From the NCBI RefSeq assembly GCF_022662305.1, contig NZ_JAKNQH010000001.1, positions 372,001 through 436,000 on the forward strand: a stretch of DNA of 64,000 bases, in the 5' to 3' direction. Under the pieces are notes generated by a model that saw only the letters and a list, made by a program, of their open reading frames with translations, was not told where the DNA came from and did no database searches. This document shows positions 47,428 through 57,034 of the stretch, piece by piece. This DNA is from Sphingomonas sp. BAUL-RG-20F-R05-02 (GTDB lineage: Bacteria > Pseudomonadota > Alphaproteobacteria > Sphingomonadales > Sphingomonadaceae). Positions within the stretch are counted from its first letter, which is position 1. Each line of letters begins with the position of its first letter. A program made the position numbers and the translations under genes.

Positions 47428-48052
47428 ACGAAGCGACGGGCTTCGGCTTTTCCTTCGACCATACCGCATCGAGCCGCGCCGCCGAGGCGGTCCGCTCGCG
47501 CAGCAGCATGCCTTTCAGCTTGAGCGTATGACCGCCGAGCAGCTTGCCCTCGATACTCCACACCACATCGTAGATCGCCGTATCGGTACGCTGCTGGTCG
47601 CCATCCCAATAGGTTGCGCTCACCAGCACCGGCAGGCGACCGTCGCGCTTGTCCGATCCATCCTTGGTGGCGTCCACCAGCGCATCCTTGATCCATGCCG
47701 CTTCGATATGCGGCGTGAGGATGCTGGTCTGCGCCGCGACGCCGAGTGCCCTAGGGAAACGAATGTCTACGCTTTGCACGTCGTGCTCGGCATCTTTGAG
47801 CGCGAGACTTTCACCGCCATGCTCGGGCGTTGCGGACAAGCGGACGAGGGAGCGGGTGCGCGCCTCGGTAACTTTCTCGACCTGCTTCTCGTGATCGTCG
47901 TTGCGGCGTTCCGAATAGGTCAGCCACAGGCCGGTCGCCGAGATCAGCAGTCCGGCCACGGCCACGATCTCCGCCAGCGTTACCCAGCGCTTACGGATCG
48001 CCCGCGCCTCCGCACGTTCGTTGGCGTTCGGCCCTGGTCCGGTACCGCTCAC
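47426..48052 (-). CDS. unknown single-pass membrane protein
   Basis: A 208-residue protein I cannot place in a family. Residues 1-25 are polar; one membrane helix follows (TLAEIVAVAGLLISATGLWL); then a charged, possibly helical stretch (YSERRNDDHEKQVEKVTEARTRS); and a soluble beta-rich domain of about 130 residues (VRLSATPEHGGESLALKD, LPVLVSATYWDGDQQR, YDVVWSIEGKLLGGHTLKLKG). GTG at 48052 overlaps the yjbR-like stop (GTGA), so it is the last gene of the purM-purN-yjbR operon. Confidence 0.75.
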   Translation of the reverse strand: MSGTGPGPNANERAEARAIRKRWVTLAEIVAVAGLLISATGLWLTYSERRNDDHEKQVEKVTEARTRSLVRLSATPEHGGESLALKDAEHDVQSVDIRFPRALGVAAQTSILTPHIEAAWIKDALVDATKDGSDKRDGRLPVLVSATYWDGDQQRTDTAIYDVVWSIEGKLLGGHTLKLKGMLLRERTASAARLDAVWSKEKPKPVAS

Positions 48053-48426
48053 CGGCCGCCCGCCTCGAGCAGATCGCGCGGGGCCGCCAGTTCCCAACTC
48101 ACCGCGACGCGATCGCCCACGCGGTCCCAATCGGTGGCGGCGCCGCTCAACCGTATCGCTATCCAGCCAAAGGCGGCGAGTTCGCCGGGTAGGCTATAAA
48201 GCTCCGGCTCGCTGTCGATTAGCATGCGCTGTTCCTCGGCGCCGGTGGTGCGGACCACCGCAACCGTCTCGCCATCGCCGTGATGATCGTGCCAGAAATA
48301 GGCGAACATCTTGTCTTCCGCGACGACGAACACGGGTGCGCGATGCGACACGCGCTCAGCGGTACCCGGCATCGCGAGGCAAAGATCGCGAAGGCGGGCT
48401 AGGGCGGTTTCGGCGTCTTGGGTCAT
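48049..48426 (-). CDS. MmcQ/YjbR family protein
   Basis: A 125-residue protein of the MmcQ/YjbR (DUF419) fold, related to the DNA-binding CyaY-like fold: LCLAMPGTAERVSHRAPVF near the N-terminus, KMFAYFWHDHHGDG, and AAFGWIAIRLSGAATDWDRV. Function is not established in the family. ATG at 48426 overlaps the purN stop (ATGA), and its own stop overlaps the next start (GTGA). Confidence 0.88.
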   Translation of the reverse strand: MTQDAETALARLRDLCLAMPGTAERVSHRAPVFVVAEDKMFAYFWHDHHGDGETVAVVRTTGAEEQRMLIDSEPELYSLPGELAAFGWIAIRLSGAATDWDRVGDRVAVSWELAAPRDLLEAGGR

Positions 48427-49025
48427 CGCGATACAAACTCGGCCAGAGTGCGGGGATACAGACGGTGTTCCTGTTCGAGCACGCGCGCGGCAAGCGCTTC
48501 GGGCGTGTCGCCGGGCAGGATCGGCACCTCGGCTTGCCCCAGCACATCGCCACCGTCGAGTTCTTCGGTGACGATGTGGACCGAGCAGCCGCCGTGCGCG
48601 TCCCCCGCCGCGATGGCGCGGGCGTGCGTGTCGAGGCCCTTGTACTTGGGCAGCAGCGAGGGGTGGATGTTGACGATACGACCGCGCCAGCGCGCGACGA
48701 AATCATCTGAAAGGAGGCGCATGTAGCCCGCCAGTGCGATCGTCTCGACCTGCGCCTCGCGCAAAGCGCTGTCGAGGGCTGCTTCGTATGCAGGCTTGCC
48801 GACATTCTTGGGGGCAAGCGCCCAGGTGGCGAGACCCTGCGCTTGCGCCCATGCGATTCCCGCAGCGTCCGGCTTGTCGCTTGCGATCAGCGCGACGTCG
48901 TAGGGGGCGTTAGGATCGCGTGCGGCCTCGACCAGCGACATCATGTTCGAGCCGCGCCCGGACAGGAGGATGCCGACCCGCCGCTTCATAGGGCCGGCGC
49001 CACCGGGACTCTTCCCCTCAGGCAT
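48423..49025 (-). CDS. purN: phosphoribosylglycinamide formyltransferase
   Basis: Adds formyl from 10-formyl-tetrahydrofolate to GAR in purine synthesis. The fold begins [19 protein letters not shown]; the catalytic region is [18 protein letters not shown], followed by [17 protein letters not shown]. Two starts are reasonable: ATG at 49025 (200 residues, overlapping purM by eight bases) or ATG at 48989 (188 residues, MKRRVGIL). I give the longer, coupled one, but the shorter fits the family N-terminus equally well. Confidence 0.94.
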   Translation of the reverse strand: MPEGKSPGGAGPMKRRVGILLSGRGSNMMSLVEAARDPNAPYDVALIASDKPDAAGIAWAQAQGLATWALAPKNVGKPAYEAALDSALREAQVETIALAGYMRLLSDDFVARWRGRIVNIHPSLLPKYKGLDTHARAIAAGDAHGGCSVHIVTEELDGGDVLGQAEVPILPGDTPEALAARVLEQEHRLYPRTLAEFVSR

Positions 49026-50109
49026 TGTGCGTCGCCGACCACGCTTCCCGCGCGCTCCACGTTTCGATCCGGCCGCTGACCGTGCAGCCCCGTTCGCCAG
49101 CGACGATCTCACCAATGCGCAGCACGGTTTCGCCCGCGCCTTCCAGCATCGCGGTCACGTCGGCCACCGCATCGGCGGCGACCACCACCGCCATGCCGAC
49201 GCCGCAGTTGAAGGTGCGTGCCATTTCGCCGGGTTCAATGCCACCTTGTGCTTGCAGGAACGCCATCAATCGCGACTGTTCCCAATCGTCGGCATGGATC
49301 ATCGCGTGCGTCCCATCGGGCAGCACGCGCGGAATGTTTTCGAGCAGGCCGCCACCGGTAATGTGCGCCAGCCCCTTGATGCGCCCGACGCGGAGTGCGG
49401 GCAGCAGGCTCTTCACGTAGATGCGGGTCGGCGCCATCAGCGCGTCGATCAGCAGCGTATCCATGTCGAACAGCGCGGGACGGTCCAGCTTCCAGCCTTT
49501 GTCGGCGGCGAGGCGGCGCACCAGCGAGAAGCCGTTGGAGTGTACACCCGAGGAGGCGAGGCCGAGCACCACGTCTCCAGCCGAGATCTCGCGCCCGGTC
49601 AGCACCCGATCGCGCTCGACCGCACCCACGCAGAAGCCGGCGAGATCGTAATCGCCGGCTGCGTACATGCCCGGCATCTCGGCGGTTTCACCACCGATCA
49701 ACGCGCAGCCGGCCTGTAGGCATCCGTCCGCGATCGATGCGACGACGCGTTCGGCGACGCCGGCCTCAAGTTTGCCAGTCGCATAATAGTCGAGGAAGAA
49801 CAGCGGCTCCGCGCCCTGAACGATCAGGTCGTTGGCGCACATCGCGACGAGGTCGATGCCAACGCCGTCGTGGCGGTCATGCTCGATCGCCAGTTTCAGC
49901 TTGGTGCCGACGCCGTCGTTGGCGGCGACCAGCAGCGGATCGACGAAGCCCGCCGCCTTCAAATCGAAGAAACCGCCGAAGCCGCCAAGGTCCGCATCCG
50001 CGCCCGGACGACGGGTGGCTTTCGCCAGTGGCGCGATCGCGCGGACGAGCGCATTTCCGGCCTCGATCGAGACGCCGGCCTGCGCATAGGTGTAAGGTTT
50101 GTCGCTCAT
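49018..50109 (-). CDS. purM: phosphoribosylformylglycinamidine cyclo-ligase (AIR synthetase)
   Basis: ATP-dependent ring closure giving aminoimidazole ribotide, the step after PurL in purine synthesis. The 363-residue protein has [29 protein letters not shown], the [14 protein letters not shown] active-site segment, [11 protein letters not shown] and [18 protein letters not shown] at 50109 ([12 protein letters not shown]) is the family start. First gene of purM-purN-yjbR-unknown; divergent from the DUF2066-like gene across 62 bases. Confidence 0.97.
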   Translation of the reverse strand: MSDKPYTYAQAGVSIEAGNALVRAIAPLAKATRRPGADADLGGFGGFFDLKAAGFVDPLLVAANDGVGTKLKLAIEHDRHDGVGIDLVAMCANDLIVQGAEPLFFLDYYATGKLEAGVAERVVASIADGCLQAGCALIGGETAEMPGMYAAGDYDLAGFCVGAVERDRVLTGREISAGDVVLGLASSGVHSNGFSLVRRLAADKGWKLDRPALFDMDTLLIDALMAPTRIYVKSLLPALRVGRIKGLAHITGGGLLENIPRVLPDGTHAMIHADDWEQSRLMAFLQAQGGIEPGEMARTFNCGVGMAVVVAADAVADVTAMLEGAGETVLRIGEIVAGERGCTVSGRIETWSAREAWSATHNA

Positions 50110-50171
50110 GAACGCCGAGTAGACATATCCTGCTTGGATTTCCACGCCTGCTTCGCCAAAAGGGCGCCGAC

Positions 50172-51434
50172 ATGCCCTCGCGCCTTTCCCGCCCGTTCCA
50201 GTTGCTCATCGCCGCGACCTGTGTCGCCAGCGGTGGGCTGCTGCTTGCCCAGGATGCCTCGGCGCCCGTGCCCGCCTCCTCCGGTGCGATCGGCGACGGG
50301 TCGGGCAGTTACGAGGTCGGCGGCATCCGTGTCGACGTGAGCGCGGGCAACGCCGAGGCCGCGCGTTATGCCGGCTGGCGGCTGGCGCAGCGCAAGGGCT
50401 GGCAGATGCTGGCACAGCGGCTCGGCGCGAGTGTGGGCAGCGTGTCCGACGGGACGCTCGATTCGATGGTGTCCGGCATCATCATCGAGAAGGAGGAGAT
50501 CGGGCCGAACCGTTATATCGGCCGCCTCGGTGTGCTGTTCAGTCGCGCGCGGGCGGGCGCGCTGCTCGGCGTGGCGGATCAGGAGCAACGCTCCACCTCG
50601 ATGCTGACGATCCCGATCGCCTATTCGGGCGGCGCTGCGATCGCGTTCGAGCAGGATAACCCGTGGGTGCAGGCATGGGGCCGGTTCCGCACCGGCAACA
50701 GCGCGATCGATTACGTGCGGCCAAGCGGCACCGGCAGTGATTCGCTGCTGCTCAACCTCGGCCAGACGACGCGGCCGGGGCGGGCGTGGTGGCGCACCGT
50801 GCTCGACCAATATGGCTCGAACGACGTGCTGGTGCCGATCGTGCGGCTGTCGCGGCAATGGCCGGGCGGGCCGATCATCGGTGCGTTCCAGGCGCGTCAT
50901 GGGCCGGACAATCACCTTATTACGCATTTCACGTTGCGGGTCGGCAATGCCGATGCCTTGCCGCTGCTGCTCGACGAGGGCGTGAAGCGGATCGACGCGG
51001 CCTACCAGGCGGAATTGCGCAGCGGCGGCCTGCAACCCGATTCGAGCCTTGCTTACGTGCCGCCGGTCCGCGCGACGCCGACTCCCACGCCTACGCCGAC
51101 CGAGACGCCGACCGATCTGCCGGTCGTCTCCGGTACCGCGCCGATCACGATCGCGCCGAGCGATACCGCCACCGTCACGATCACCGTACAGGTCGATACG
51201 CCGGGCGCCGCCGCCGTTACCGCAACCGAGGCATCGCTGCGGAGCCTTGCCGGCGTGCGCAGCGCAGTCACTACCAGCCTCGCGCTCGGCGGCGTTTCGG
51301 TGATGCGTGTCGCGTTCGATGCGGACCCTGCGCTGTTTCGCGCCGAGCTTGAAGCAAAGGGCTGGACGGTGAGCGGCAGCGGCACGACCGTCCGCATCCG
51401 CCGTGCCGGCGCAACCGACGGTAACCCGGGGTGA
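50172..51434 (+). CDS. exported DUF2066-like protein with a ferredoxin-like C-terminal domain
   Basis: A 420-residue protein. A signal peptide ([17 protein letters not shown]) sends it to the periplasm. Residues 45-290 resemble DUF2066 ([53 protein letters not shown]). A Pro/Thr linker ([11 protein letters not shown], about residues 300-312) leads to a beta-alpha-beta domain ([34 protein letters not shown]) like heavy-metal-associated domains but without CxxC, so metal binding is unlikely. Function unknown. It overlaps hdaA by GTGA. Confidence 0.8.
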   Translation: MPSRLSRPFQLLIAATCVASGGLLLAQDASAPVPASSGAIGDGSGSYEVGGIRVDVSAGNAEAARYAGWRLAQRKGWQMLAQRLGASVGSVSDGTLDSMVSGIIIEKEEIGPNRYIGRLGVLFSRARAGALLGVADQEQRSTSMLTIPIAYSGGAAIAFEQDNPWVQAWGRFRTGNSAIDYVRPSGTGSDSLLLNLGQTTRPGRAWWRTVLDQYGSNDVLVPIVRLSRQWPGGPIIGAFQARHGPDNHLITHFTLRVGNADALPLLLDEGVKRIDAAYQAELRSGGLQPDSSLAYVPPVRATPTPTPTPTETPTDLPVVSGTAPITIAPSDTATVTITVQVDTPGAAAVTATEASLRSLAGVRSAVTTSLALGGVSVMRVAFDADPALFRAELEAKGWTVSGSGTTVRIRRAGATDGNPG

Positions 51435-52063
51435 GCGCACAACTGGCTTTGCCGTTCGAATGGCCGGCGGACCCGCATGACGATGAGTTTCTCGTAACCG
51501 AATCGAACCAGCGCGCCGTTCAGCAACTCGAGCAATGGACCAGCTGGCCGGTAGCGGCAGTGGTCATCACTGGCCCGCGCAAATCGGGGCGCAGCCTGCT
51601 CGCGCGGATCTTCGCCGCGAAGACGGGCGGACAACTGGTGGACGATGCCGAGCAGCAGGGCGAGGCCGACATCTTCCACGCGTGGAACCGCGCGCAGGAA
51701 ACCCGCCTGCCGGTGGTGATCGTAGCCTATGCAGCCCCGCCGGAATGGACGATCCGGCTGCCCGATCTGCGCTCGCGACTGGCCGCCAGCCCGACCGTGC
51801 GAATCGGTGCGCCCGACGAGGCGCTGATGCGCGCGGTGCTGGAGCGGCAGTTCTTCCGGCGCGGTCTCGACGCGCGGCCTGACCTGATCGAGTGGCTCGC
51901 CAAGCGGATCGAACGGACTCACGTGGCGTTGTTGCGCACGGTGGATGTGCTCGATGAAGCGGTGCTGGAAAGCCGCAAGCGCCTGTCGATCCCGCTGGCG
52001 CGCGCCACCCTGACCGACGCTGGTCTGATCGACGGTTTGCAACACGAACTGGCAGGATTCTGA
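51431..52063 (+). CDS. hdaA: HdaA, regulator of DnaA inactivation
   Basis: A 210-residue DnaA-like AAA+ protein. The N-terminal clamp-binding motif QLALPF (residues 4-9) tethers it to the DNA polymerase beta clamp, where Hda proteins stimulate ATP hydrolysis on DnaA and so block re-initiation. The P-loop is modified, GPRKSGRS, with Arg in place of the usual Lys, as in E. coli Hda. It lacks the DnaA C-terminal DNA-binding domain. GTG start overlaps the gene before it (GTGA), and its TGATG junction couples it to ppk1. Confidence 0.88.
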   Translation: MSAQLALPFEWPADPHDDEFLVTESNQRAVQQLEQWTSWPVAAVVITGPRKSGRSLLARIFAAKTGGQLVDDAEQQGEADIFHAWNRAQETRLPVVIVAYAAPPEWTIRLPDLRSRLAASPTVRIGAPDEALMRAVLERQFFRRGLDARPDLIEWLAKRIERTHVALLRTVDVLDEAVLESRKRLSIPLARATLTDAGLIDGLQHELAGF

Positions 52064-54240
52064 TGAACAGACCAGCGCATCTCGCCCGTCTCGACAATGA
52101 CGAGGATCCGTTCGCCCCCACCGAGGGCACCGACCGGCTGTTCAACCGCGAGCTGTCGTGGATGGCATTCAACCGCCGCGTGCTGGAGGAAGCGCGCAAC
52201 CCGGCGCATCCGCTGCTGGAACGGTTGCGCTTCCTGTCGATCTCGGGATCGAACCTCGATGAGTTCTTCATGGTGCGCGTCGCCGGGCTGAAGGGCCAGC
52301 AGTTGCAGGATGTCGACCGGCTCTCCGCCGATGGCCTCAACAGCAGCCAGCAACTTGCAGCGATCGTTGGGGAGGCGGACGAGCTGATCGAACGCCAGCG
52401 CACCGTGTGGCGCGAACTGCGCGGTTTGCTGGCCGAGACCGGCATTGAAATTCTCACCTCGCGCACGATCGACGAATCGCTCACAGCCGAGGAACTCCGC
52501 TGGCTGGAAACGCAGTTCCGCGAACAGATCTTCCCGATCCTCACCCCGCAGGCGCTCGACCCCGCGCATCCCTTTCCGTTCATCTCCAACCAGGGGCTGG
52601 CGGTGATGTTCGATCTGGTGCGCCAGTCGGACGATCAGCCGATTCGCGAGCTGGTGATGCTGCCCGCGCCGATGCCGCGCTTCCTGCGCGTGCCGGGCGA
52701 GACGGTGCGCTACGTCGCGGTCGAATCGCTGGTCAAGCGGTTCGCGCCGCTGATCTTCCCGGGCTATCATGTGCTCGGCGGCGCGGAGTTCCGCGTGCTG
52801 CGCGACAGCGATATCGAGATCGAGGAGGATGCCGAGGATCTCGTCCGCTACTTCGCCAATGCGATCAAGCGGCGGCGGCGCGGGCGCGTGATCCGGCTCG
52901 AGCTGGAAAGCGGTATGCCCGAGGCGCTGGGCGCGGTGCTGCGCGAGGAGCTGGGCGGGACCAATGCCTTTGTCACCGAGAGCGGCGCGTTTCTCGGCGT
53001 CGGAGATCTCAGCGCGATTGTCGATGAGGATCGGCCCGATCTCAAGTTCCCGCCATTCTCGCCGCGCTTCCCGGAGCGGATCCGTGAGTTCGGCGGCGAT
53101 TGCTTTGCGGCGATCAGCAGCAAGGACATCATCGTCCACCATCCGTATGAGACGTTCGAGGTGGTGCTCGCCTTTCTGAAGCAGGCGGCAAACGACCCGG
53201 ACGTGGTGGCGATCAAACAGACGCTATACCGCGCGGGCAAGCAGCCCGCCGTTATCAATGCGCTCATCACCGCCGCCGAAGCGGGCAAGTCGGTAACCGC
53301 TGTGGTCGAGTTGAAGGCGCGCTTTGACGAGGAGCAGAACCTGCTGTGGGCGTCCGCGCTCGAGCGGGCCGGCGTGCAGGTGGTGTACGGCTTCATCGAC
53401 TGGAAGACGCACGCCAAGGTTTCTATGGTCGTACGCCGCGAGGCCGGGCAATACCGCACCTATTGCCACTTCGGCACCGGCAATTATCACCCGATCACCG
53501 CGCGCATCTATACCGACCTGAGCTTTTTCACCGCCGATCCCGAGATCGGCCGCGATGCCGCACAGATGTTCAACTACGTCACCGGGTATATCGAGCCGAC
53601 CGGCATGGCGAAGATGAGCCTTTCCCCGCGTGACCTGCGCCCGCGCCTGATGGCGCTGATCGATTCGGAGATCGCCAACGCGCTGGGCGGCAAACCCGCC
53701 GCGATCTGGGCGAAGATGAACTCGGTAGTCGATCCGCAGGTGATCGAGAAGCTGTACGAGGCCAGTAACGCCGGTGTGATGATCGACCTCATCATCCGCG
53801 GCATCTGCTGCCTCAGGCCGGGTGTGCCGGGCATGTCGGAGAATATCCGCGTGAAGTCGGTAGTCGGCCGGTTCCTCGAACACAGCCGGATCTGGTGTTT
53901 CGGCAACGGTGCCGAACTGCCGAGCGACACCGCCAAGGTGTTCATCTCCTCCGCCGACTGGATGCAGCGCAATTTCGACCGGCGCGTCGAATATATGCTG
54001 CCGATCGAGAATGCGACGGTGCACCGGCAGGTCCTCGACCAGGTGATGGTGGCGAACCTGATCGACAACGAACAGAGCTGGGAATTGCAGAGTGACGGCA
54101 GCTATGTGCGCGACGAACCGGGCGACCGGCCGTTCAACCTGCATCGTTACTTCATGACCAATCCGTCGCTGTCCGGACGCGGTACGGCGCTGACCGCGAG
54201 CGATGCGGTGCCCAAGCTGTCGCTGCGACGTAACCGCTGA
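52063..54240 (+). CDS. ppk1: polyphosphate kinase 1
   Basis: Makes inorganic polyphosphate from ATP. The 725-residue protein has the four PPK1 domains: N ([19 protein letters not shown]), H ([14 protein letters not shown] onward), and C1/C2 with phospho-His469 in [11 protein letters not shown] and the second essential His607 in [11 protein letters not shown]. Full family length. It overlaps hdaA by one base and is followed by ppx after two bases, so synthesis and hydrolysis of polyphosphate are encoded together. Confidence 0.97.
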   Translation: MNRPAHLARLDNDEDPFAPTEGTDRLFNRELSWMAFNRRVLEEARNPAHPLLERLRFLSISGSNLDEFFMVRVAGLKGQQLQDVDRLSADGLNSSQQLAAIVGEADELIERQRTVWRELRGLLAETGIEILTSRTIDESLTAEELRWLETQFREQIFPILTPQALDPAHPFPFISNQGLAVMFDLVRQSDDQPIRELVMLPAPMPRFLRVPGETVRYVAVESLVKRFAPLIFPGYHVLGGAEFRVLRDSDIEIEEDAEDLVRYFANAIKRRRRGRVIRLELESGMPEALGAVLREELGGTNAFVTESGAFLGVGDLSAIVDEDRPDLKFPPFSPRFPERIREFGGDCFAAISSKDIIVHHPYETFEVVLAFLKQAANDPDVVAIKQTLYRAGKQPAVINALITAAEAGKSVTAVVELKARFDEEQNLLWASALERAGVQVVYGFIDWKTHAKVSMVVRREAGQYRTYCHFGTGNYHPITARIYTDLSFFTADPEIGRDAAQMFNYVTGYIEPTGMAKMSLSPRDLRPRLMALIDSEIANALGGKPAAIWAKMNSVVDPQVIEKLYEASNAGVMIDLIIRGICCLRPGVPGMSENIRVKSVVGRFLEHSRIWCFGNGAELPSDTAKVFISSADWMQRNFDRRVEYMLPIENATVHRQVLDQVMVANLIDNEQSWELQSDGSYVRDEPGDRPFNLHRYFMTNPSLSGRGTALTASDAVPKLSLRRNR

Positions 54241-54242
54241 AC

Positions 54243-55727
54243 ATGGCGTTGTTCGGTAAAACGCCGGTCGCGCTCGAGCCGCGCACCGCGATCATCGACA
54301 TCGGTTCGAATTCGATCCGACTTGTCGTCTATCAGGGACCGGCGCGGTTGCCGGCGATCCTGTTTAACGAAAAGGTGATGGCCGGGCTGGGGCGCGGCCT
54401 TGCCGATACCGGCGCGATCTCGCCATCGTCGTTGCGCATGGCGGAGGATGCGCTGGACCGCTTCGCCGCCGTCGCCCGCGAGATGGAGGTCGATCAGCTT
54501 CGCACCGTCGCGACGGCGGCGGTGCGCGATGCCAGCAACGGCAAGGCGTTGCTGGCGATGGCCAAGGCGGCGGGACTGACGGTGGAGTTGCTGTCGGGCG
54601 AGGAGGAGGCGGTCGGCGCGGGCTATGGCGTGCTGTCGGGCATTCCCGATGCCAACGGCATCGTCGGCGATCTTGGCGGAGGCAGCCTCGAACTGATCCG
54701 CGTACGCGGTGGTGCGGTGCAGGACCGGGTTTCTTTCCCGCTCGGTGTGTTGCGTGTCGCGGCAATTCGGGGCGAGGGGCCGGGCGCGTTGCAACGGCGC
54801 GTCACGAAACTCCTCAAGGATGCCGGCTGGGCCGGGCGTGGCAAGGGGCTGCCGCTGTATTTGGTCGGAGGCTCGTGGCGATCGATGGCGCGGCTCGACA
54901 TGCACCTTGGCGAATATCCGCTCCCGGTGATCCACCAATATGCCATGCCCCGCGCGTCGATCACGCGGATGGGACGGACTATCGCACAGGTCAACAAGGG
55001 CTGGCTGCGCGCCGTGCCGGGGCTGCAATCGGGGCGGGCGGGGTCGCTCGGCAATGCGACGTCGTTATTGGCGATTTTGCTCAAGCAACTGGGCTGCGAG
55101 CGTACGATTGTCTCTGCTTATGGCTTGCGCGAGGGGTTGCTCTATCAGGCGCTGGATGCCGAGACACGCGCACTCGATCCGCTGATCGTGGCGGCGCGCG
55201 ACGAGGGCAGGCGGCATGGGCGTTTCGCCGAACATGGCGATTTGTTGGACCGGTGGATCGCGCCGCTGTTCGTGACCGATGCGCCGGCAATGGCGCGGCT
55301 CCGGTTGGCGGCGTCTCTGCTCGCCGATGTCGGCTGGCGCGCCAACCCCGATTTTCGGGCAGAGCGCGGTGTCGAGATCGCGCTGCACGGCAATTGGGTC
55401 GGCATTGATGCACGCGGGCGGGCGCTGATGGCGCAGGCGCTGTTCACCAGCCTCGGCGGGGGGATGGAGGCACCGGCACCGGTCGGCGCACTGGCACCCC
55501 CCGCCGAGCTGAAGCGCGCGATCGGTTGGGGACTGGCGATGCGGCTCGGCCAGCGGCTGAGCGGCGGGCTGGAGGGGCCGTTGCGGCGCACCCGACTCAG
55601 CGATGAGAACGGAGCGGCGGTGCTGACGATGCCCGCCGCGGACCGCGCGCTGTATAGCGAGGCGGTGGAGCGGCGGCATGCCGCACTGGCGACGGCACTC
55701 GGTCGCAAGGCGATCTTCTCGACCTGA
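54243..55727 (+). CDS. ppx: Ppx/GppA family exopolyphosphatase
   Basis: A 494-residue ASKHA-fold phosphatase that removes terminal phosphate from polyphosphate and/or pppGpp. N-terminal phosphate loops are AIIDIGSNSIRLVVYQG and VGDLGGGSLELIRV; the C-terminal helical (HD-like) part is about residues 310-494. GppA and Ppx activities cannot be separated by sequence; lying two bases after ppk1 favours polyphosphate. It converges with rnd with only 12 bases between the stops and no terminator. Confidence 0.93.
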   Translation: MALFGKTPVALEPRTAIIDIGSNSIRLVVYQGPARLPAILFNEKVMAGLGRGLADTGAISPSSLRMAEDALDRFAAVAREMEVDQLRTVATAAVRDASNGKALLAMAKAAGLTVELLSGEEEAVGAGYGVLSGIPDANGIVGDLGGGSLELIRVRGGAVQDRVSFPLGVLRVAAIRGEGPGALQRRVTKLLKDAGWAGRGKGLPLYLVGGSWRSMARLDMHLGEYPLPVIHQYAMPRASITRMGRTIAQVNKGWLRAVPGLQSGRAGSLGNATSLLAILLKQLGCERTIVSAYGLREGLLYQALDAETRALDPLIVAARDEGRRHGRFAEHGDLLDRWIAPLFVTDAPAMARLRLAASLLADVGWRANPDFRAERGVEIALHGNWVGIDARGRALMAQALFTSLGGGMEAPAPVGALAPPAELKRAIGWGLAMRLGQRLSGGLEGPLRRTRLSDENGAAVLTMPAADRALYSEAVERRHAALATALGRKAIFST

Positions 55728-55739
55728 GGCCCGCCGCCG

Positions 55740-56921
55740 TTACTCGGTGACGACGGCCTCGGTACGGGTCATCTTGAGCTTGCCGTTCACCACTGCGAAC
55801 GCGAGCCGGCCCTCGACCAGATCGAGCGCATCGCGGCCGAACTGGTCGAATCGCCAGCCTTCGAGGATCGACAGCCCCTCGCGCTGCCCGGCGGCAAGCG
55901 CGTCGAGATCGTCACCGCGCGCGAGCAGCCGCGCCGCGACGTCGATATCGCGCGACCGAATCTTGAGCAGCAACTTGAGCAGGTCCGCCACCAAGGCCCC
56001 GTCCTTGCCAAGACCGGGCTTGCGATCGTCGCGCGCGGGCATTTCCTCCGCCGCCATCGGTTCGGCGTTCTCCAGCGCGGCCATCATCCGGCTACCGATG
56101 TCGTTGGTCGCCCAGGTCGGCGACAGGCCACGCACCTTGGCGAGATCGGCCTGTTTGCGCGGCGGGTGGCCGGCAATGTCGGCGATCGTCTCGTCCTTGA
56201 CGATGCGGCCGCGCGGCAGGTTCTTACCCTGCGCTTCCAACTCGCGCCAGCGCGCCAAGGCCTTGAGGCGGCCGAGGATGTCCGCCTTGCGACTCGGCAC
56301 GCGAATGCGCCGCCATGCAGTATCGGGATCGTTGGCGTAATTGGCGGGATCGCCGATTCGCTCCATCTCGATGTCGAGCCACGCGCCGCGCCCGGTCTTG
56401 CGCAGGCGCTGAAGCATCTTGGGGAAGATCTTGGCGAGATGCGTCACGTCGCCGATCGCATATTCGATCTGCCGGGCATCCAGCGGGCGGCGGCTCCAGT
56501 CGGTGAAGCGCGCGCCCTTGTCGACGCTGATGCCGAGATACGCGTCGACCAGATTGGAATAGCCGATCTGCTCGCCCTGGCCGAGCGCCATCGCCGCGAC
56601 CTGGGTGTCGAACAGCGGGTAGGGGGTCTTGCCGGTGAGGTTGTAGACGATCTCGAGATCCTGCCCGCCGGCGTGGAAGACCTTCAGCACATCCTCGTTA
56701 TTGACCATCAGATCGAGCAGCGGCGTCATGTCGAGACCGGGCGCCAACGGATCGATCGCCGCCGCCTCGTTCTCGTCGGCGATCTGGATCAGGCAGAGTT
56801 CCGGCCAGAAGGTGTTCTCGCGCATGAACTCTGTATCTACGCAGACGAAGTCGGCTTCGGCGAGGCGGGTGCAGAGATTGGCGAGCGTGGCGCTGTCGGT
56901 AATGAGCGGATGGATATGCAT
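55740..56921 (-). CDS. rnd: ribonuclease D
   Basis: A 393-residue 3'-5' exoribonuclease that trims tRNA and other stable RNA ends. The DEDD catalytic residues are visible: Asp29 and Glu31 in CVDTEFM, Asp in FHAGGQDLEIV, and Tyr/Asp in YAIGDVTHL. A helical HRDC domain follows (LKALARWRELEAQGKNLPRGRIVKD). ATG at 56921 has AAGGGG five bases upstream; GTG at 56927 is also in frame but has no spacing for a ribosome site. Divergent from aspS across 113 bases. Confidence 0.95.
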   Translation of the reverse strand: MHIHPLITDSATLANLCTRLAEADFVCVDTEFMRENTFWPELCLIQIADENEAAAIDPLAPGLDMTPLLDLMVNNEDVLKVFHAGGQDLEIVYNLTGKTPYPLFDTQVAAMALGQGEQIGYSNLVDAYLGISVDKGARFTDWSRRPLDARQIEYAIGDVTHLAKIFPKMLQRLRKTGRGAWLDIEMERIGDPANYANDPDTAWRRIRVPSRKADILGRLKALARWRELEAQGKNLPRGRIVKDETIADIAGHPPRKQADLAKVRGLSPTWATNDIGSRMMAALENAEPMAAEEMPARDDRKPGLGKDGALVADLLKLLLKIRSRDIDVAARLLARGDDLDALAAGQREGLSILEGWRFDQFGRDALDLVEGRLAFAVVNGKLKMTRTEAVVTE

Positions 56922-57034
56922 CTTCACCCCTTAGCGAGGGATGCGCGCCTTGACAAAGGCGTGTCGTAAAGGGAGGTGCGCGACCATATTCCCAACGCTC
57001 CGCTTGGCCGGGGCGCAGACCGTAGAGACAGCAC

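Noticed and set aside
51060..51115. Tandem TPTPTP repeat as a variable-number repeat or CRISPR-like element
   Set aside because: It is in frame inside the DUF2066-like gene, is short, and encodes a Pro/Thr linker between two domains.
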